From Lucifugimonas sp038150225 (GTDB lineage Bacteria; Chloroflexota; Dehalococcoidia; Lucifugimonadales; Lucifugimonadaceae), in contig JAYQWG010000015.1 in assembly GCA_038150225.1 (NCBI GenBank), forward strand, positions 1-51,734: a stretch of 51,734 nucleotides of DNA, in the 5' to 3' direction. This document shows positions 14,238 through 23,308 of this stretch, one piece after another. Position 1 is the stretch's first letter; every line of letters starts with the position of its first letter. The translations under genes and the position numbers were made by a program. Below the pieces are notes generated by a model that worked only from the letters and a program-made list of their open reading frames with translations, did not search any database and was not told where the DNA came from.

Positions 14238-16793
14238 ATGGCATCCAGCGGTAGTTCAACCGTAACCGTTCATTTCTCGTCCACTGACCAGGTCTCAACC
14301 GATCACTTCGTCAACGTCTCTGATTACGACAAGCAGCGTCTCGAAGACGTCGGGTTTGTCGCATCGATGACGTTTGTACTGATGTGCAACTATCACCAGA
14401 CCGGTCACTTTGGTGGTCCAACCGCTTATATGCCCTATACGGTCGCTACTCACCTCGCGGGGCCTGAAAACGGTGGAATGACCTATGACTACCGCCGACC
14501 CAAACACCCATATGCCGACAAGTTCATGTTGGCAGGTGGCCACAACGCACCCGCTACTTACGCCCTGTGGATGATCATGGGTGAAGCGCTTGCGCGAAAG
14601 CACGCTGCAACTGGTGACGACCGATACAAGGCCGATCCTGAAGCTTCGATGCTCGCAATCGATTCGCTTGGATTCCGCCGAGGTGCTGGAGCACTGAAGA
14701 CAATTCTCGAAGAGAACGACCTTGCAGATCACCCTGCTATGGCACAGGCAAAGATCCGAGGCATTCGTGCTCTGTCCGGTCACTCAGAAACCACCGACCT
14801 CACGAACGACGTAAATGGTGGACCTTCAGGTGTTGGTATTGCTACTGCCGCCGGTAAGGCTGCGTTCTGGGACATGATGGGTGCTCCTTCTTCGCTGAAG
14901 ATCATGGCGATTGAAGGTGAATTTGCTCTTACGTCGGGCCACTCACAGGAGTTCAAAACTCAGGCTGTTGCACAGCGAGTTGGTAAGCGACTCCGTGTTC
15001 TCATGTCATACAACAACGCCGGTATCGACGACGAACTCATCGGCAGCGTTGTCAAAGAAGACACCTACCGGATTGAAGATCAGTGGACTTCGTACGGCTG
15101 GAATGTAATCAAGGTCGACAACGCAACCGACTACGACCAGGTAGTTGGCGCGCTGAAGACTATGGAATACTGGGACGAATCTGACCGCCGACCAATGATC
15201 GTCATTGGAAACACGCTCAAAGGATTCTGGCCCGGTGCCAAAGACGGTAAGCTCCCGGGTGATGTAGCCCAGATCGTTGACCATGCCTCGCACGCTTACG
15301 GCATGCCGATGAACGGCGAGTACTTCCAGGCGCTGGCAACGTCATTTGAAGAAAAGTACGGCGTTACATTCGAAGGTATTCGCGACGGTGCTGTATCTGA
15401 TAACCGCGAACGACTGCTCCAACTCAAGACAAACATCGACATTGCCCTCTCAGTACTCGACCAGGACGGTCTTGGTGACTGGCTTGCGGAGCGACTGGTT
15501 GACATTGGCGATCAGGTCAACGACAACCTTCCTCTACGTGTCGACGCTGACAAAGATCCGTTCCTCGATGAACGACTTCTCGTGAAGAACCTGCCTACTG
15601 AGGCAACGACCGTCACTGCTACCAACCCGGTCAGCGGTGAAACCAAAGATGTCGACATCACATTGTTCGAACAGCCTGGTGCCGTGAAGGGAACACGTCG
15701 AGCTATTTCCGAAATCATCAAGTGGGCGAACTACGTGACCGAAAACCGTTTCGTGATCGTTGCTGCTGACCTTGCTGAATCAATCAACGTTGACCACGGC
15801 TCAATATGGGGGCACTACGACCCACTAACTAACCAGGCAGGAACGCGCTTGAAGGCTCCTATTCAGGAAGCCGGAAACGCACTTACTGCAGTTGGTTTCA
15901 CAAGTCAGACTCTTTCCAAAGACCCTGACAAGTTCAACGGTGTTTGGTCGATTTCAGGAACATACGGCGCGTTCACTCCGCTGATGTACCTTCCGCTTCG
16001 AGTCTGGAGCCAGCAGAACCAGGACAGCCCATTCCGAATGGGTGTTGCTCACATCCTTGCTGGTCACTCGGGTCCGGAAACTGCGGCTGACGCCCGAACT
16101 CACTTCGGAATCTTCTCACCACAGGTGTGGAAGCTGTTCCCGAAGGGACAGGCGATTGTTCTCAGCTTCTGGGACTACAACGACGTGGCACCTGGATACT
16201 TCGCAGCGGCTGAAATCGCTGCACGAGATCCAAAGGTCGGAATTATCGTCATGGAAGTCGCACGACCGGACTTCGCTGTCGCTGACCGATCAACATTTGC
16301 AGACACCGACCCGCATGCAGCCGCTAAGGGCTTCTATCTGATTCGTGACTACGACCCAGACAAGCCAAAGCACGGTGTAGTCATTTCGCAGGGTTCCAGC
16401 TCGACTGTGAACCTCGTGAAGGTTCTGCCGCAGCTTGAAGAAGCTGGGGTGAACGTCAAGGTTGTCGCCGCGATCAGTGAAGAACTGTTCGACCGTCAGT
16501 CGCAGGAGTACCGAGACAGCGTCCTCTCCGATCAGGAGAAGGTCGATACGATGGTAGTCACGACCGGAACTCGCCGTGTATGGCCGGTAACCGGACTTGG
16601 TGTGCTGACCGACGAGTACTCGCTGACCTCAGACTGGGACCACCAGTGGTTGAGCGGTGGTACTGAGGACGACGTGATCAAGGAAGCACACCTTGACACT
16701 GAGTCGATCTACGACGCAGTGAAGAAGTTCGCTGACGACCGAGATTCTCGACTGTCACGTCAGGCAGCTGCCTTCAACGGTCACAACGGGTAA
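14238..16793 (+). CDS. Transketolase/pyruvate dehydrogenase E1-like thiamine diphosphate enzyme
   Basis: A large two-domain TPP enzyme of 851 residues. The start at 14238 is supported by GGAG ten bases upstream; an in-frame ATG at 14163 lacks a ribosome site. The N-terminal half has transketolase landmarks: NYHQTGHFGG, GGHNAPATYAL (100-110) and SGHSETTDL...NGGPSGVGIATA. The TPP-Mg2+ motif, normally GDG(x)nN, reads AIEGEF (224-229) with N259-N260 downstream, so the Mg2+-binding Asp is replaced by Glu. The C-terminal half has a pyrimidine-binding domain with ADLAESINV, PIQEAGNAL and GHSGPETAADARTHFG. Length recalls AceE, but the pattern is closer to transketolase. A TPP-dependent ketol transfer or 2-keto acid reaction is likely. 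It is a single-gene unit ending at a strong terminator. Confidence 0.8.
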   Translation: MASSGSSTVTVHFSSTDQVSTDHFVNVSDYDKQRLEDVGFVASMTFVLMCNYHQTGHFGGPTAYMPYTVATHLAGPENGGMTYDYRRPKHPYADKFMLAGGHNAPATYALWMIMGEALARKHAATGDDRYKADPEASMLAIDSLGFRRGAGALKTILEENDLADHPAMAQAKIRGIRALSGHSETTDLTNDVNGGPSGVGIATAAGKAAFWDMMGAPSSLKIMAIEGEFALTSGHSQEFKTQAVAQRVGKRLRVLMSYNNAGIDDELIGSVVKEDTYRIEDQWTSYGWNVIKVDNATDYDQVVGALKTMEYWDESDRRPMIVIGNTLKGFWPGAKDGKLPGDVAQIVDHASHAYGMPMNGEYFQALATSFEEKYGVTFEGIRDGAVSDNRERLLQLKTNIDIALSVLDQDGLGDWLAERLVDIGDQVNDNLPLRVDADKDPFLDERLLVKNLPTEATTVTATNPVSGETKDVDITLFEQPGAVKGTRRAISEIIKWANYVTENRFVIVAADLAESINVDHGSIWGHYDPLTNQAGTRLKAPIQEAGNALTAVGFTSQTLSKDPDKFNGVWSISGTYGAFTPLMYLPLRVWSQQNQDSPFRMGVAHILAGHSGPETAADARTHFGIFSPQVWKLFPKGQAIVLSFWDYNDVAPGYFAAAEIAARDPKVGIIVMEVARPDFAVADRSTFADTDPHAAAKGFYLIRDYDPDKPKHGVVISQGSSSTVNLVKVLPQLEEAGVNVKVVAAISEELFDRQSQEYRDSVLSDQEKVDTMVVTTGTRRVWPVTGLGVLTDEYSLTSDWDHQWLSGGTEDDVIKEAHLDTESIYDAVKKFADDRDSRLSRQAAAFNGHNG

Positions 16794-16814
16794 CGCATAA
16801 ACCGACACGTGATC

Positions 16815-16850
16815 AGGGCGGTGGAGGTAACTCCATCGCCCTTTTCTTTT
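16815..16850 (+). terminator. Rho-independent terminator of the transketolase-like gene
   Basis: AGGGCGGTGGAG (16815-16826) pairs with CTCCATCGCCCT (16831-16842), with one G-T pair, around a GTAA tetraloop, and is followed by TTTCTTTT. Confidence 0.9.
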
Positions 16851-16876
16851 ACTGAACCTATTTCGGAGCAAACGAA

Positions 16877-18364
16877 TTGACCAAACGGATACTGATCGCC
16901 GGATGTGCACAGGAAGTTTCGACCTTTAACCCGGTGCCCAGCACCTATGAAAACTTTTCTGTGGCGTTTGGCGATGAAGTTATTGAGAGAGCCCTTGGCA
17001 AGAATTCCGAGGTTGCTGGTGCTGTTGAAGTGCTGCAGGATCAGGAAGGTTTCGAGGTCGTTGGGTCGTACTCCGCCGGAGCAACCAGTGCTGGGCCGCT
17101 AGATCGAGCCGGCTGGGAGCGAATTTCATCAGAATTTCTCGATGCCCTGAAACCGTTTGTCGGCGAAGTAGACGGTGTGTTTTTCGCTATGCACGGATCG
17201 ATGAGTGCCGAGGGTGAACTCGACCCTGAAGGATATTTGCTCGAAAAAGCCCGAGAGATCCTTGGTGATGAAGTTCCGATTGTCTACACCCAGGACATTC
17301 ATGGCGTCACGACAGAAAAAATGCTGACCCATGCCGACGGGGTTGCTGTTTACCACACCTATCCACACGTTGATTTTTCTGACACCGGAGCGCGGGCTGC
17401 CCGGCAGTTAGTTCGAATGATCAATGACGGTGCAAAGCCGGTGATTGTCCGTGTTCCAATTCCGGCTCTTGTGCGTGGTAACCAGCTAATCACAGAAACC
17501 GGACTCTTCGGTAAACAGGTTGCATATTTGAAAGAGCAACACGACAACCCAAAGGTGCTGAACGCCGGATTCCAGATTGGAAATCCGTTCACCGATGTTC
17601 CCGAGCTTTGCAGTCAGGTAATCGTTGTTACCGATGACGACGAGAAACTGGCACAGGAGATAGCCAGCAAAGCGGCCATCGAGTTCTGGGGCAATCGTGA
17701 TGAAATGCATGCAGATCTCATCGATCTTGAAGAGGCTGTTGCCCTTGCTCGAGAAATGGTTGGTCCGATCGAGTTTACGGATGCTGCGGACGCACCAAGT
17801 TCAGGTGCATCAGGAGATAGCAACGCCATCGTCGCGGAAATGATTCGAACTGAATACCCGCATACGGTACTCGCGCCAATAGTTGATGCGTCAGCAGTTG
17901 TTCGCGCAGTGGAAGCGGGAATTGACGGCAGGATCACCGTGAAATTGGGTGGGTCGTTGGACCGAAGGTTTACACCTATTGAAGTCAAAGCAACCGTAGT
18001 TTCGATCTCAGATGGCACATTCCCGCTTGAGAAGTGGCCGTCTATCGAACAAGCGGGTCCGACTGCGGTGCTGCAGTCGGAAAACATCACGTTCGTTGTG
18101 TTCTCGAGAGCAGTGAACCTCGTCGACCGTGCGCCGTTTTATGCCAACAACCTCGATCCGAAAGACTTCCACTCGATCATCGTGAAATCTCCTTACTGCG
18201 AGCCTGAATTCTTCGACGACTGGTGTGAGATCAATCTCAACGTTGATGCACCAGGATCGACCAGCGCGGACTTGCATTCGCTGGGTCACACCATTGTTAA
18301 TCGACCGATCTACCCACTTGACGGTGGTGTAGATTTTGAGCCACATCCGGAGATTTATCGGTAG
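16877..18364 (+). CDS. M81-family metallopeptidase (MlrC-like)
   Basis: A 495-residue protein of peptidase family M81, named after MlrC, the microcystin-cleaving enzyme of sphingomonads; most members act on unknown small peptides or amides. Family patterns are seen: CAQEVSTFNP (10-19), AMHGSMSAEGELDPEGYLL (104-122) with H106 and D116, QDIHG (139-143), and YHTYPHVDFSDTG (159-171). The C-terminal half (from about 300) carries the MlrC C domain. The start codon is TTG with GGAG eight bases upstream; no nearby ATG offers an alternative. It is separated from its neighbours by terminators on both sides. A microcystin substrate should not be assumed. Confidence 0.85.
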   Translation: MTKRILIAGCAQEVSTFNPVPSTYENFSVAFGDEVIERALGKNSEVAGAVEVLQDQEGFEVVGSYSAGATSAGPLDRAGWERISSEFLDALKPFVGEVDGVFFAMHGSMSAEGELDPEGYLLEKAREILGDEVPIVYTQDIHGVTTEKMLTHADGVAVYHTYPHVDFSDTGARAARQLVRMINDGAKPVIVRVPIPALVRGNQLITETGLFGKQVAYLKEQHDNPKVLNAGFQIGNPFTDVPELCSQVIVVTDDDEKLAQEIASKAAIEFWGNRDEMHADLIDLEEAVALAREMVGPIEFTDAADAPSSGASGDSNAIVAEMIRTEYPHTVLAPIVDASAVVRAVEAGIDGRITVKLGGSLDRRFTPIEVKATVVSISDGTFPLEKWPSIEQAGPTAVLQSENITFVVFSRAVNLVDRAPFYANNLDPKDFHSIIVKSPYCEPEFFDDWCEINLNVDAPGSTSADLHSLGHTIVNRPIYPLDGGVDFEPHPEIYR

Positions 18365-18784
18365 CAAACAATTCCTTTACCCTTCAAATTCAACTGCGCT
18401 CAGGGCAGGCTAGCTCAGGATGAAGGAATCCAACGAACGGGCTACATCGATCTGTCAAAACCACAACGACCTGAAAGTCGAATCTCGTTTTCATTCTCCC
18501 CGATCGTTTGAGGCAGGATACCTCGGCTGCCTGTGGCAGCGATTGGGTCCAGAGATAACAAAAAAACGGCTCATCAACGAGTCATTTTTTGTTCACAACC
18601 GTGATCTAAACCGTCACCAAACCTCGTACAACTCCCCTGAAATATGATTTCAAGGTTTCGGCAATCCCTGCCCAAACCATTAGTGGGTACAAATGTTTTC
18701 GGCACCCAGCACGTGGCACCGACAGCATGGTGGTGAAATCTAATGGTGCATTGAACTACTCAGAGGAAACCACGGGGAGTACCT
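18365..18784. other. Intergenic region upstream of the EF-hand protein gene
   Basis: 420 bp without a supported gene. It holds a terminator at 18561-18590, a small perfect hairpin GCTGCC-TGT-GGCAGC near 18530, and the ribosome site GGGGAG before 18785. A 75-codon frame at 18420-18647 runs through the terminator hairpin and was rejected. A terminator about 200 bp after the M81 stop implies a long 3' untranslated region or an unrecognised small transcript. Confidence 0.5.
18561..18590 (+). terminator. Rho-independent terminator
   Basis: AAAAAACGGCTC (18561-18572) pairs with GAGTCATTTTTT (18579-18590), with one mismatch and one G-T pair, around a 6-nt loop. The A and T tracts make it workable in both directions. 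Confidence 0.6.
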
Positions 18785-19807
18785 ATGAAGAAGATATTCA
18801 AAAGGCCATTCGCGATGGCGGCACTGGTCATTACTGTGGCGATTACTTTTTCGCTGGCGTCTACCAGCACGGCATCGGCAGCAAAGCCTGTCGAGGTGGT
18901 TGAGTGGAGTAATGGATTCCCGAGCGGACCACACTACAACCTGAACATCCACGGCAAGAAAGCTGATTACACCTGTGATTCGGAACCAGGTGGCGGGTCA
19001 ATCTTTGTGCCTGAATATGGCACATCGGAGATTCAGTACATACAGAACAAGAAGTCAAGCATCACCGAACTTACGGTTCTCGATAAATGTGCCGAGCAGT
19101 TCGATGGTGATGCCGCACAGGTTCAGTTGCCAAAGGGAAAATATCAGGTCTATGCACGCATCCTTGCAAAGCCTACGAAGCACGATGAACCCCGTGAGGT
19201 TTCTTTCTTCCCGAAGCTTATTGAGGCTTGCGACGACGTCACCGACTACGACATCAACGGCGATGGTGTGATTGACGTAAATGACTTACTTTTGACCGAC
19301 ATGAACGGCGATGGCGTCGTTGATGCTCTTGATGACCACGATCTCAATGACGATGGCAATGTAGACCAGTTGGATGTCGACATTTGGCTTGAAACTTTTG
19401 GAGATCTAATTTCGTGCACCGACTCGGACCTTATCGCTCTAGGAATGGTGAACGGCACCGATGCTTTTACTCAGGACGGTCAGTCACTTGAACGAACTAA
19501 GGGTAAGAGCAAGGCAGTGAACATTTCTGAGATGTTCATGTACAGCGGTATCGTATTCGACACCTCGCTCGACCAGGACTTAGATGGCGATCTCGACATC
19601 GATGATCTGCTTCTCACCGACATGAATGGAGATGGCGTTATCGATGAACTCGATAACCACGATATAAACGGCGACGGCGTGGTTGATGTTGTCGATTTCG
19701 AGCTTTGGCTCGATATGCTCGAAATTGAGGGACTTGTAATCGATTATCGAACCGACCCGATTTGGGTATTCGATCTCGCGGATCTAGTCGTATATGGCTG
19801 GGACTAA
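18785..19807 (+). CDS. Secreted EF-hand/dockerin-repeat protein with a premature TAA
   Basis: A 340-residue secreted protein of unknown function. A Sec signal peptide with an AxA-type cleavage site (STASAA, about 28-33) precedes a beta-rich domain (35-145). Then come two groups of three calcium loops: DINGDGVIDVND (156-167), DMNGDGVVDALD (172-183), DLNDDGNVDQLD (186-197), and again at about 265-274, 279-290 and 293-304. This D-x-N-x-D-G pattern is shared by EF-hands and dockerins. The frame stops at TAA (19805-19807) after VVYGWD, yet reads on in the same frame for 23 convincing residues (ENNGSKLVQVRFYPEATTEY and three more) to TAA at 19877-19879, 31 bp before a terminator. The TAA is thus probably a nonsense change of a Tyr codon, or an assembly error. 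GGGGAG precedes the ATG. Confidence 0.8.
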   Translation: MKKIFKRPFAMAALVITVAITFSLASTSTASAAKPVEVVEWSNGFPSGPHYNLNIHGKKADYTCDSEPGGGSIFVPEYGTSEIQYIQNKKSSITELTVLDKCAEQFDGDAAQVQLPKGKYQVYARILAKPTKHDEPREVSFFPKLIEACDDVTDYDINGDGVIDVNDLLLTDMNGDGVVDALDDHDLNDDGNVDQLDVDIWLETFGDLISCTDSDLIALGMVNGTDAFTQDGQSLERTKGKSKAVNISEMFMYSGIVFDTSLDQDLDGDLDIDDLLLTDMNGDGVIDELDNHDINGDGVVDVVDFELWLDMLEIEGLVIDYRTDPIWVFDLADLVVYGWD

Positions 19808-19910
19808 GAGAACAACGGTTCGAAGCTTGTGCAGGTTCGTTTTTACCCGGAAGCGACGACCGAATACATAGTTGAGTAATACTGCTCGCTTGATCGTCTG
19901 AGCAAACATG

Positions 19911-19946
19911 ACCGGTGGTGAGGGTCCCCTTACCACCGGTTTTATT
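19911..19946 (+). terminator. Rho-independent terminator of the EF-hand protein gene
   Basis: ACCGGTGGT (19911-19919) and ACCACCGGT (19932-19940) form a perfect 9-bp stem followed by TTTTATT. Confidence 0.88.
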
Positions 19947-20075
19947 CCGTTTACGACGAAACTTGAGAGTTACTATCGGGTTGGGTCGGATTTTCGTCTA
20001 AAACATAAACGTAAAACATTTTCGTTATGAAACAGTAAAACACCGATTTCTGAGTAACTCGTCAAACGTTTACGG

Positions 20076-20151
<76 letters not shown>

Positions 20152-20246
20152 ACATTCGACTAGTCCGGTGCGCTGTTATTCGCACGTCCGTCAGGCGAAT
20201 TTAGGATCAAACTCAGACTAGCAAAAACTCGAAGCCAAATCTTCTA

Positions 20247-20275
20247 TCGTCATTCTCCATCCTCGGTGCTAGTAT
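20247..20275 (+). promoter_or_regulatory. Candidate promoter of the Ldh_2 gene
   Basis: TCGTCA (20247-20252), a 17-bp spacer and TAGTAT (20270-20275). Each box fits the sigma-70 consensus in four of six positions. It would give a leader of about 70 nt that includes the palindrome at 20305. Confidence 0.35.
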
Positions 20276-20304
20276 TCCGCCGATTTGTGAATGCAAACCC
20301 TGCG

Positions 20305-20322
20305 GTGCTATCGAGTTAGCAC
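20305..20322 (+). promoter_or_regulatory. Perfect inverted repeat in the Ldh_2 leader
   Basis: GTGCTA-TCGAGT-TAGCAC lies between the candidate promoter and the TTG start. It could be an operator or a small RNA hairpin. Confidence 0.35.
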
Positions 20323-20356
20323 TGTAAGAGGTCTGAAAACTGAAGCGAGGAAAAAG

Positions 20357-21451
20357 TTGCTTAAGCACTTCCAGGTGCCGGACGACGTTGCGGTTCGAGT
20401 AGACATCGACAAGCTGCGCAGTGCGACCGAAAAGGTCTTCATGAAGTGTGGAGTACCCGAAGCAGAAGCCAAGTTGGGCACGGATGTGCTCATGTTCGCC
20501 GACGAGAGCGGAATCGATACCCATGGTGTTTCGAACATGCTCCGGGCGTACGTGAACCAGTATTCCACTGATGCGCTGAACCCAACTCCGCAAATGGAGA
20601 TAATCAAGGAAACTCCTTCAACTGCAACCATTGATGGCGATGGTGGTCTTGGATTGATGATCGCCCCGAAAGCAATGGAGATCGCCATTCAAAAGGCGAA
20701 GGAAGTAGGCACTGGAGTCGTCGCGATTCGAAACTCTGGTCACCTGGGTGCAGCCGGATATCACGCCATGATGGCAGCCGATGCTGACCAGATTGGCTGG
20801 TGCATGACCGCTGGTGGCAAGGCGATGGTTCCTACCTTTGGTGCTGAAGCTCAGATTGGTACAAACCCGATCGCTTTCGCAGCTCCTGGTGACAAAGAGC
20901 CAGCTTTCATGTTCGACGCAGCTATGACTTCGATAGCGGGTAACAAGATTGGTCTTGCCAATCGCATGGGTAAGCCGATGTCACCAGGCTGGGTAGCTCA
21001 TGATGATGGAACTCCAGATATGGATGGCGGTGCCGCTGCGGATTTCGCAGCAAATTCAATGAGAATGCAGCTTCCGGTTGGCTCCACTCGTGAACTGGGA
21101 TCGCACAAGGGGTACAGCCTCGGTGTGATGGTCGACATTCTTTGTGGACAGCTTTCGTTTGCACCGGGATTCGGATCACTCGCACGAACCCGCCGTGCTC
21201 ACTTTGTTGCTGCATACTCAGTTGACGCATTCGGTGATGTCGCCGAGTTCAAAGCCAACATGGATGGCATGTTGAAGGGTCTTGCTGACACCAAGCCCGC
21301 ACCGGGTCACGACCGGGTGTACTACGCTGGATTGCCAGAGCACGAGACTCGGATAGAACGACGTCGAGATGGTGTGCCCCTGCATCCAGAGGTTATTGAC
21401 TGGTTCCGCGACATATTCGCAGAATTCGAACTGGAGTTTGACCTGGTTTAA
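20357..21451 (+). CDS. Ldh_2-family malate/L-lactate/ureidoglycolate dehydrogenase
   Basis: A member of the type 2 malate/L-lactate dehydrogenase family, which oxidises 2-hydroxy acids with NAD(P) and is unrelated to ordinary MDH/LDH. Family patterns are ADESGIDTHGVSNMLRAYV with the conserved His, IRNSGHLGAAGYHAMMAA, GTNPIAFAAPG and GSHKGYSLGVMVDIL. The frame opens at 20291, but family N termini begin near LLKHFQVPDDV. A TTG at 20357 with AGGA five bases upstream gives a fitting 365-residue protein, so I take that start. GTG at 20375 is the other choice. It is convergent with the nucleoside hydrolase 24 bp away. A role in hydroxy-acid oxidation agrees with the catabolic character of the window. 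Confidence 0.85.
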   Translation: MLKHFQVPDDVAVRVDIDKLRSATEKVFMKCGVPEAEAKLGTDVLMFADESGIDTHGVSNMLRAYVNQYSTDALNPTPQMEIIKETPSTATIDGDGGLGLMIAPKAMEIAIQKAKEVGTGVVAIRNSGHLGAAGYHAMMAADADQIGWCMTAGGKAMVPTFGAEAQIGTNPIAFAAPGDKEPAFMFDAAMTSIAGNKIGLANRMGKPMSPGWVAHDDGTPDMDGGAAADFAANSMRMQLPVGSTRELGSHKGYSLGVMVDILCGQLSFAPGFGSLARTRRAHFVAAYSVDAFGDVAEFKANMDGMLKGLADTKPAPGHDRVYYAGLPEHETRIERRRDGVPLHPEVIDWFRDIFAEFELEFDLV

Positions 21452-21475
21452 GAGGTGTAATGGCTAGACCTAAGC

Positions 21476-22360
21476 CTACTTAAATACGCCGAAATAAGAA
21501 TCAAAAAAGCGGTCTGCATCGACGGTAACCCCGATTCGGTGCGGACCGTTTTCATTTGACACCCAATCGATGGTGCCATCAGATCGATCAGCCGACCTGG
21601 TAACAACTGCTGTGCCCTGTTCGTACGTGCAGATCGAGTCATCAAAGATTGTCACCGCCGCGAGCGGGTCATGAAACCGAAGGATTTCTCGTTCCTCGAA
21701 CCAAACCTTCGACATCTCGTACACGGGCTTGAGAATCGGGTGAGTAAATCTTTCTTTTACTCCGGATGCATTCATCGCAGCTCTGTAAGTTACATCAAGT
21801 CCCAGCGAAGTGTGTCCTGGAGCGTTCGTCGAGTAGAGGATTGAAGCGGCGGCAGGATCGCAATGAGCGTTCCACTCTGAAAAAGGTAAATCTTCGGCAT
21901 CGGTGAATCGTCCACACATCACTCGGAGTGATTTCAACAATGGTGGGACGTCCGGGTGTTCGTTGAACAGTTTTCCAATGTTCGTCATTGGACCGACTGC
22001 CAGCAAAGTGATCTCACCTGGAGAAGTGCGAACGCTGTCAGCTATGAACTCGACAGCGTCTTGATTTTCGAACTCGCTGTCGTGATCCCAGTTAGAGAGA
22101 ACCGATGCTTGCGGTACTTTCGGTTGTCTGGTTGGACCATCCAATCGATCTTCAGTCCCAATCCTTATAGGCACTTCCGCGCCTGCCGCTTTACACAAGG
22201 CACTCGCGAGCATTGCTCTGACTTCAGGTTGCCCCGACACCGTGGTGACGCCGACAAGTTCGCACCGCGGCTCGGCTAGCAAGTAGGCAAGGGCAACAGC
22301 ATCGTCTATATCAGAGCCAATATCGGTGTCGAAAATTACCTTTTCGATGTTCGTCGTCAC
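21476..22360 (-). CDS. Inosine/uridine-preferring nucleoside hydrolase family protein
   Basis: A 294-residue protein of the IU-nucleoside hydrolase fold, which splits ribonucleosides or related N-ribosides to base and ribose. The calcium-binding N-terminal motif reads FDTDIGSDIDDAVAL (10-24), the variant with two extra residues relative to DTDPGxDDA. LLAVGPMTN, WNAHCDPAAA and FHDPLAAV (with the catalytic-type His) follow in the expected order. The start is GTG, overlapping the stop of the preceding gene as GTGA, so the two genes are translationally coupled. It could serve nucleoside salvage or catabolism. Confidence 0.9.
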   Translation of the reverse strand: MTTNIEKVIFDTDIGSDIDDAVALAYLLAEPRCELVGVTTVSGQPEVRAMLASALCKAAGAEVPIRIGTEDRLDGPTRQPKVPQASVLSNWDHDSEFENQDAVEFIADSVRTSPGEITLLAVGPMTNIGKLFNEHPDVPPLLKSLRVMCGRFTDAEDLPFSEWNAHCDPAAASILYSTNAPGHTSLGLDVTYRAAMNASGVKERFTHPILKPVYEMSKVWFEEREILRFHDPLAAVTIFDDSICTYEQGTAVVTRSADRSDGTIDWVSNENGPHRIGVTVDADRFFDSYFGVFK

Positions 22361-22809
22361 CGTGCAGACCTGCGTTCTCTCGACTGTGATCCACGCGGTG
22401 CCTCTTCAATTTCAACCTTGCCGAATAACTCATCTTCTGAATCGAAGTTGTCGGGTCGTTCTGGCGTTTGTTCGTGTGAGTAGTACGACTCTCGGACGAT
22501 GTTGAGAATTGCGGAGAACTCTTCAGGTAGTGCGTGCTCGACCAGCAACAGGGAATGCGTTTGCTCTTCGGACGACATGGCGACCCAGCCACCGACCGCC
22601 TGGGCAAGCATGTCGAGGTTCATTGCCTCCACTACGCGGGTGAGACTTTTTCGTACGGAATCGTTGCCCGTTGCTGCAGAAATAACGGAATCAACGATTC
22701 CAAGGTCAGAGGGACTTGGAGAATCATCCGTAACGGAAATCACGCGGTCCGCCGCAATGCCGAGCATGATCTTCTCTGAGTTTTTTAGACTTCCGTCGGA
22801 ATTGGGCAT
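22357..22809 (-). CDS. Gluconate 2-dehydrogenase subunit 3-like protein
   Basis: A 150-residue protein. The pattern IAADRVISVTDDSPSPSDLG (18-37), a middle helix pair, and VRESYYS near residue 110 match the subunit-3 family of membrane-bound gluconate/flavin dehydrogenases, which read AAVADRIIP...PGAxDLGV...F...YY. The usual Tat signal is missing and no flavoprotein (GMC) subunit lies nearby. The acidic then basic C-terminal tail (from about 118) is unlike the family. It forms a coupled pair with the nucleoside hydrolase by the GTGA overlap. The family match is moderate and the function is not known. Confidence 0.6.
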   Translation of the reverse strand: MPNSDGSLKNSEKIMLGIAADRVISVTDDSPSPSDLGIVDSVISAATGNDSVRKSLTRVVEAMNLDMLAQAVGGWVAMSSEEQTHSLLLVEHALPEEFSAILNIVRESYYSHEQTPERPDNFDSEDELFGKVEIEEAPRGSQSRERRSAR

Positions 22810-22948
22810 TTCAACTCGCAGTAATTGCCATCTGCCATGACTATTGGCGAATCATACATACGTTGTTGATATTCAGCGGTCTTAATTGTGTGTTTCGGAC
22901 GTATTCTGGTTTCTCAAACGCAGACCTAGATATTGAAAGGCGAATAAG

Positions 22949-23308
22949 TTGCTCAAAGGTGTACTGATCGGATTCGGGATTATGATTGCCGCTATTCCAA
23001 TACCGATCGTTCACTTCATTGCTGTCCCTCTGAGTCCATTTATTGCTGGATTCATTGGTGGAGGTGTAGCAGAGGCCGACGACAACGACATCATCAAGTT
23101 CGGCGGCCTCATGGCGCTACTAATGCTGCTTCCTGCAATTGCCGTTCTACTTATCCGCTATGCGGCTGGTGTTGAAGAACTTCTTGGACTGTCCGCAACG
23201 CTCTGGGTCATCGTGGTTGTAGCGCTTATTCCGTACACCTGGTTCGGAGCAACTGTGGGGGCAATGATTAGCTCATACACCCGCAAAGGTGAACAGTCGG
23301 AAAGTTAG
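22949..23308 (+). CDS. Small integral membrane protein
   Basis: A 119-residue hydrophobic protein with three clear membrane segments (about 4-45 as a hydrophobic hairpin with GFIGGGVAE, 50-72, and 80-108) and a short polar tail. The start is TTG with GAAAGG eight bases upstream. It overlaps the convergent Usp gene by 4 bp. I do not recognise a characterised family, though glycine-rich small proteins of this kind are often annotated as DUF5518-like in bacteria and archaea. Function is unknown. Confidence 0.7.
   Translation: MLKGVLIGFGIMIAAIPIPIVHFIAVPLSPFIAGFIGGGVAEADDNDIIKFGGLMALLMLLPAIAVLLIRYAAGVEELLGLSATLWVIVVVALIPYTWFGATVGAMISSYTRKGEQSES

Noticed and set aside
18420..18647. 75-codon frame after the M81 gene
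   Set aside because: It runs through a terminator hairpin, lacks a ribosome site and has no recognisable domain.
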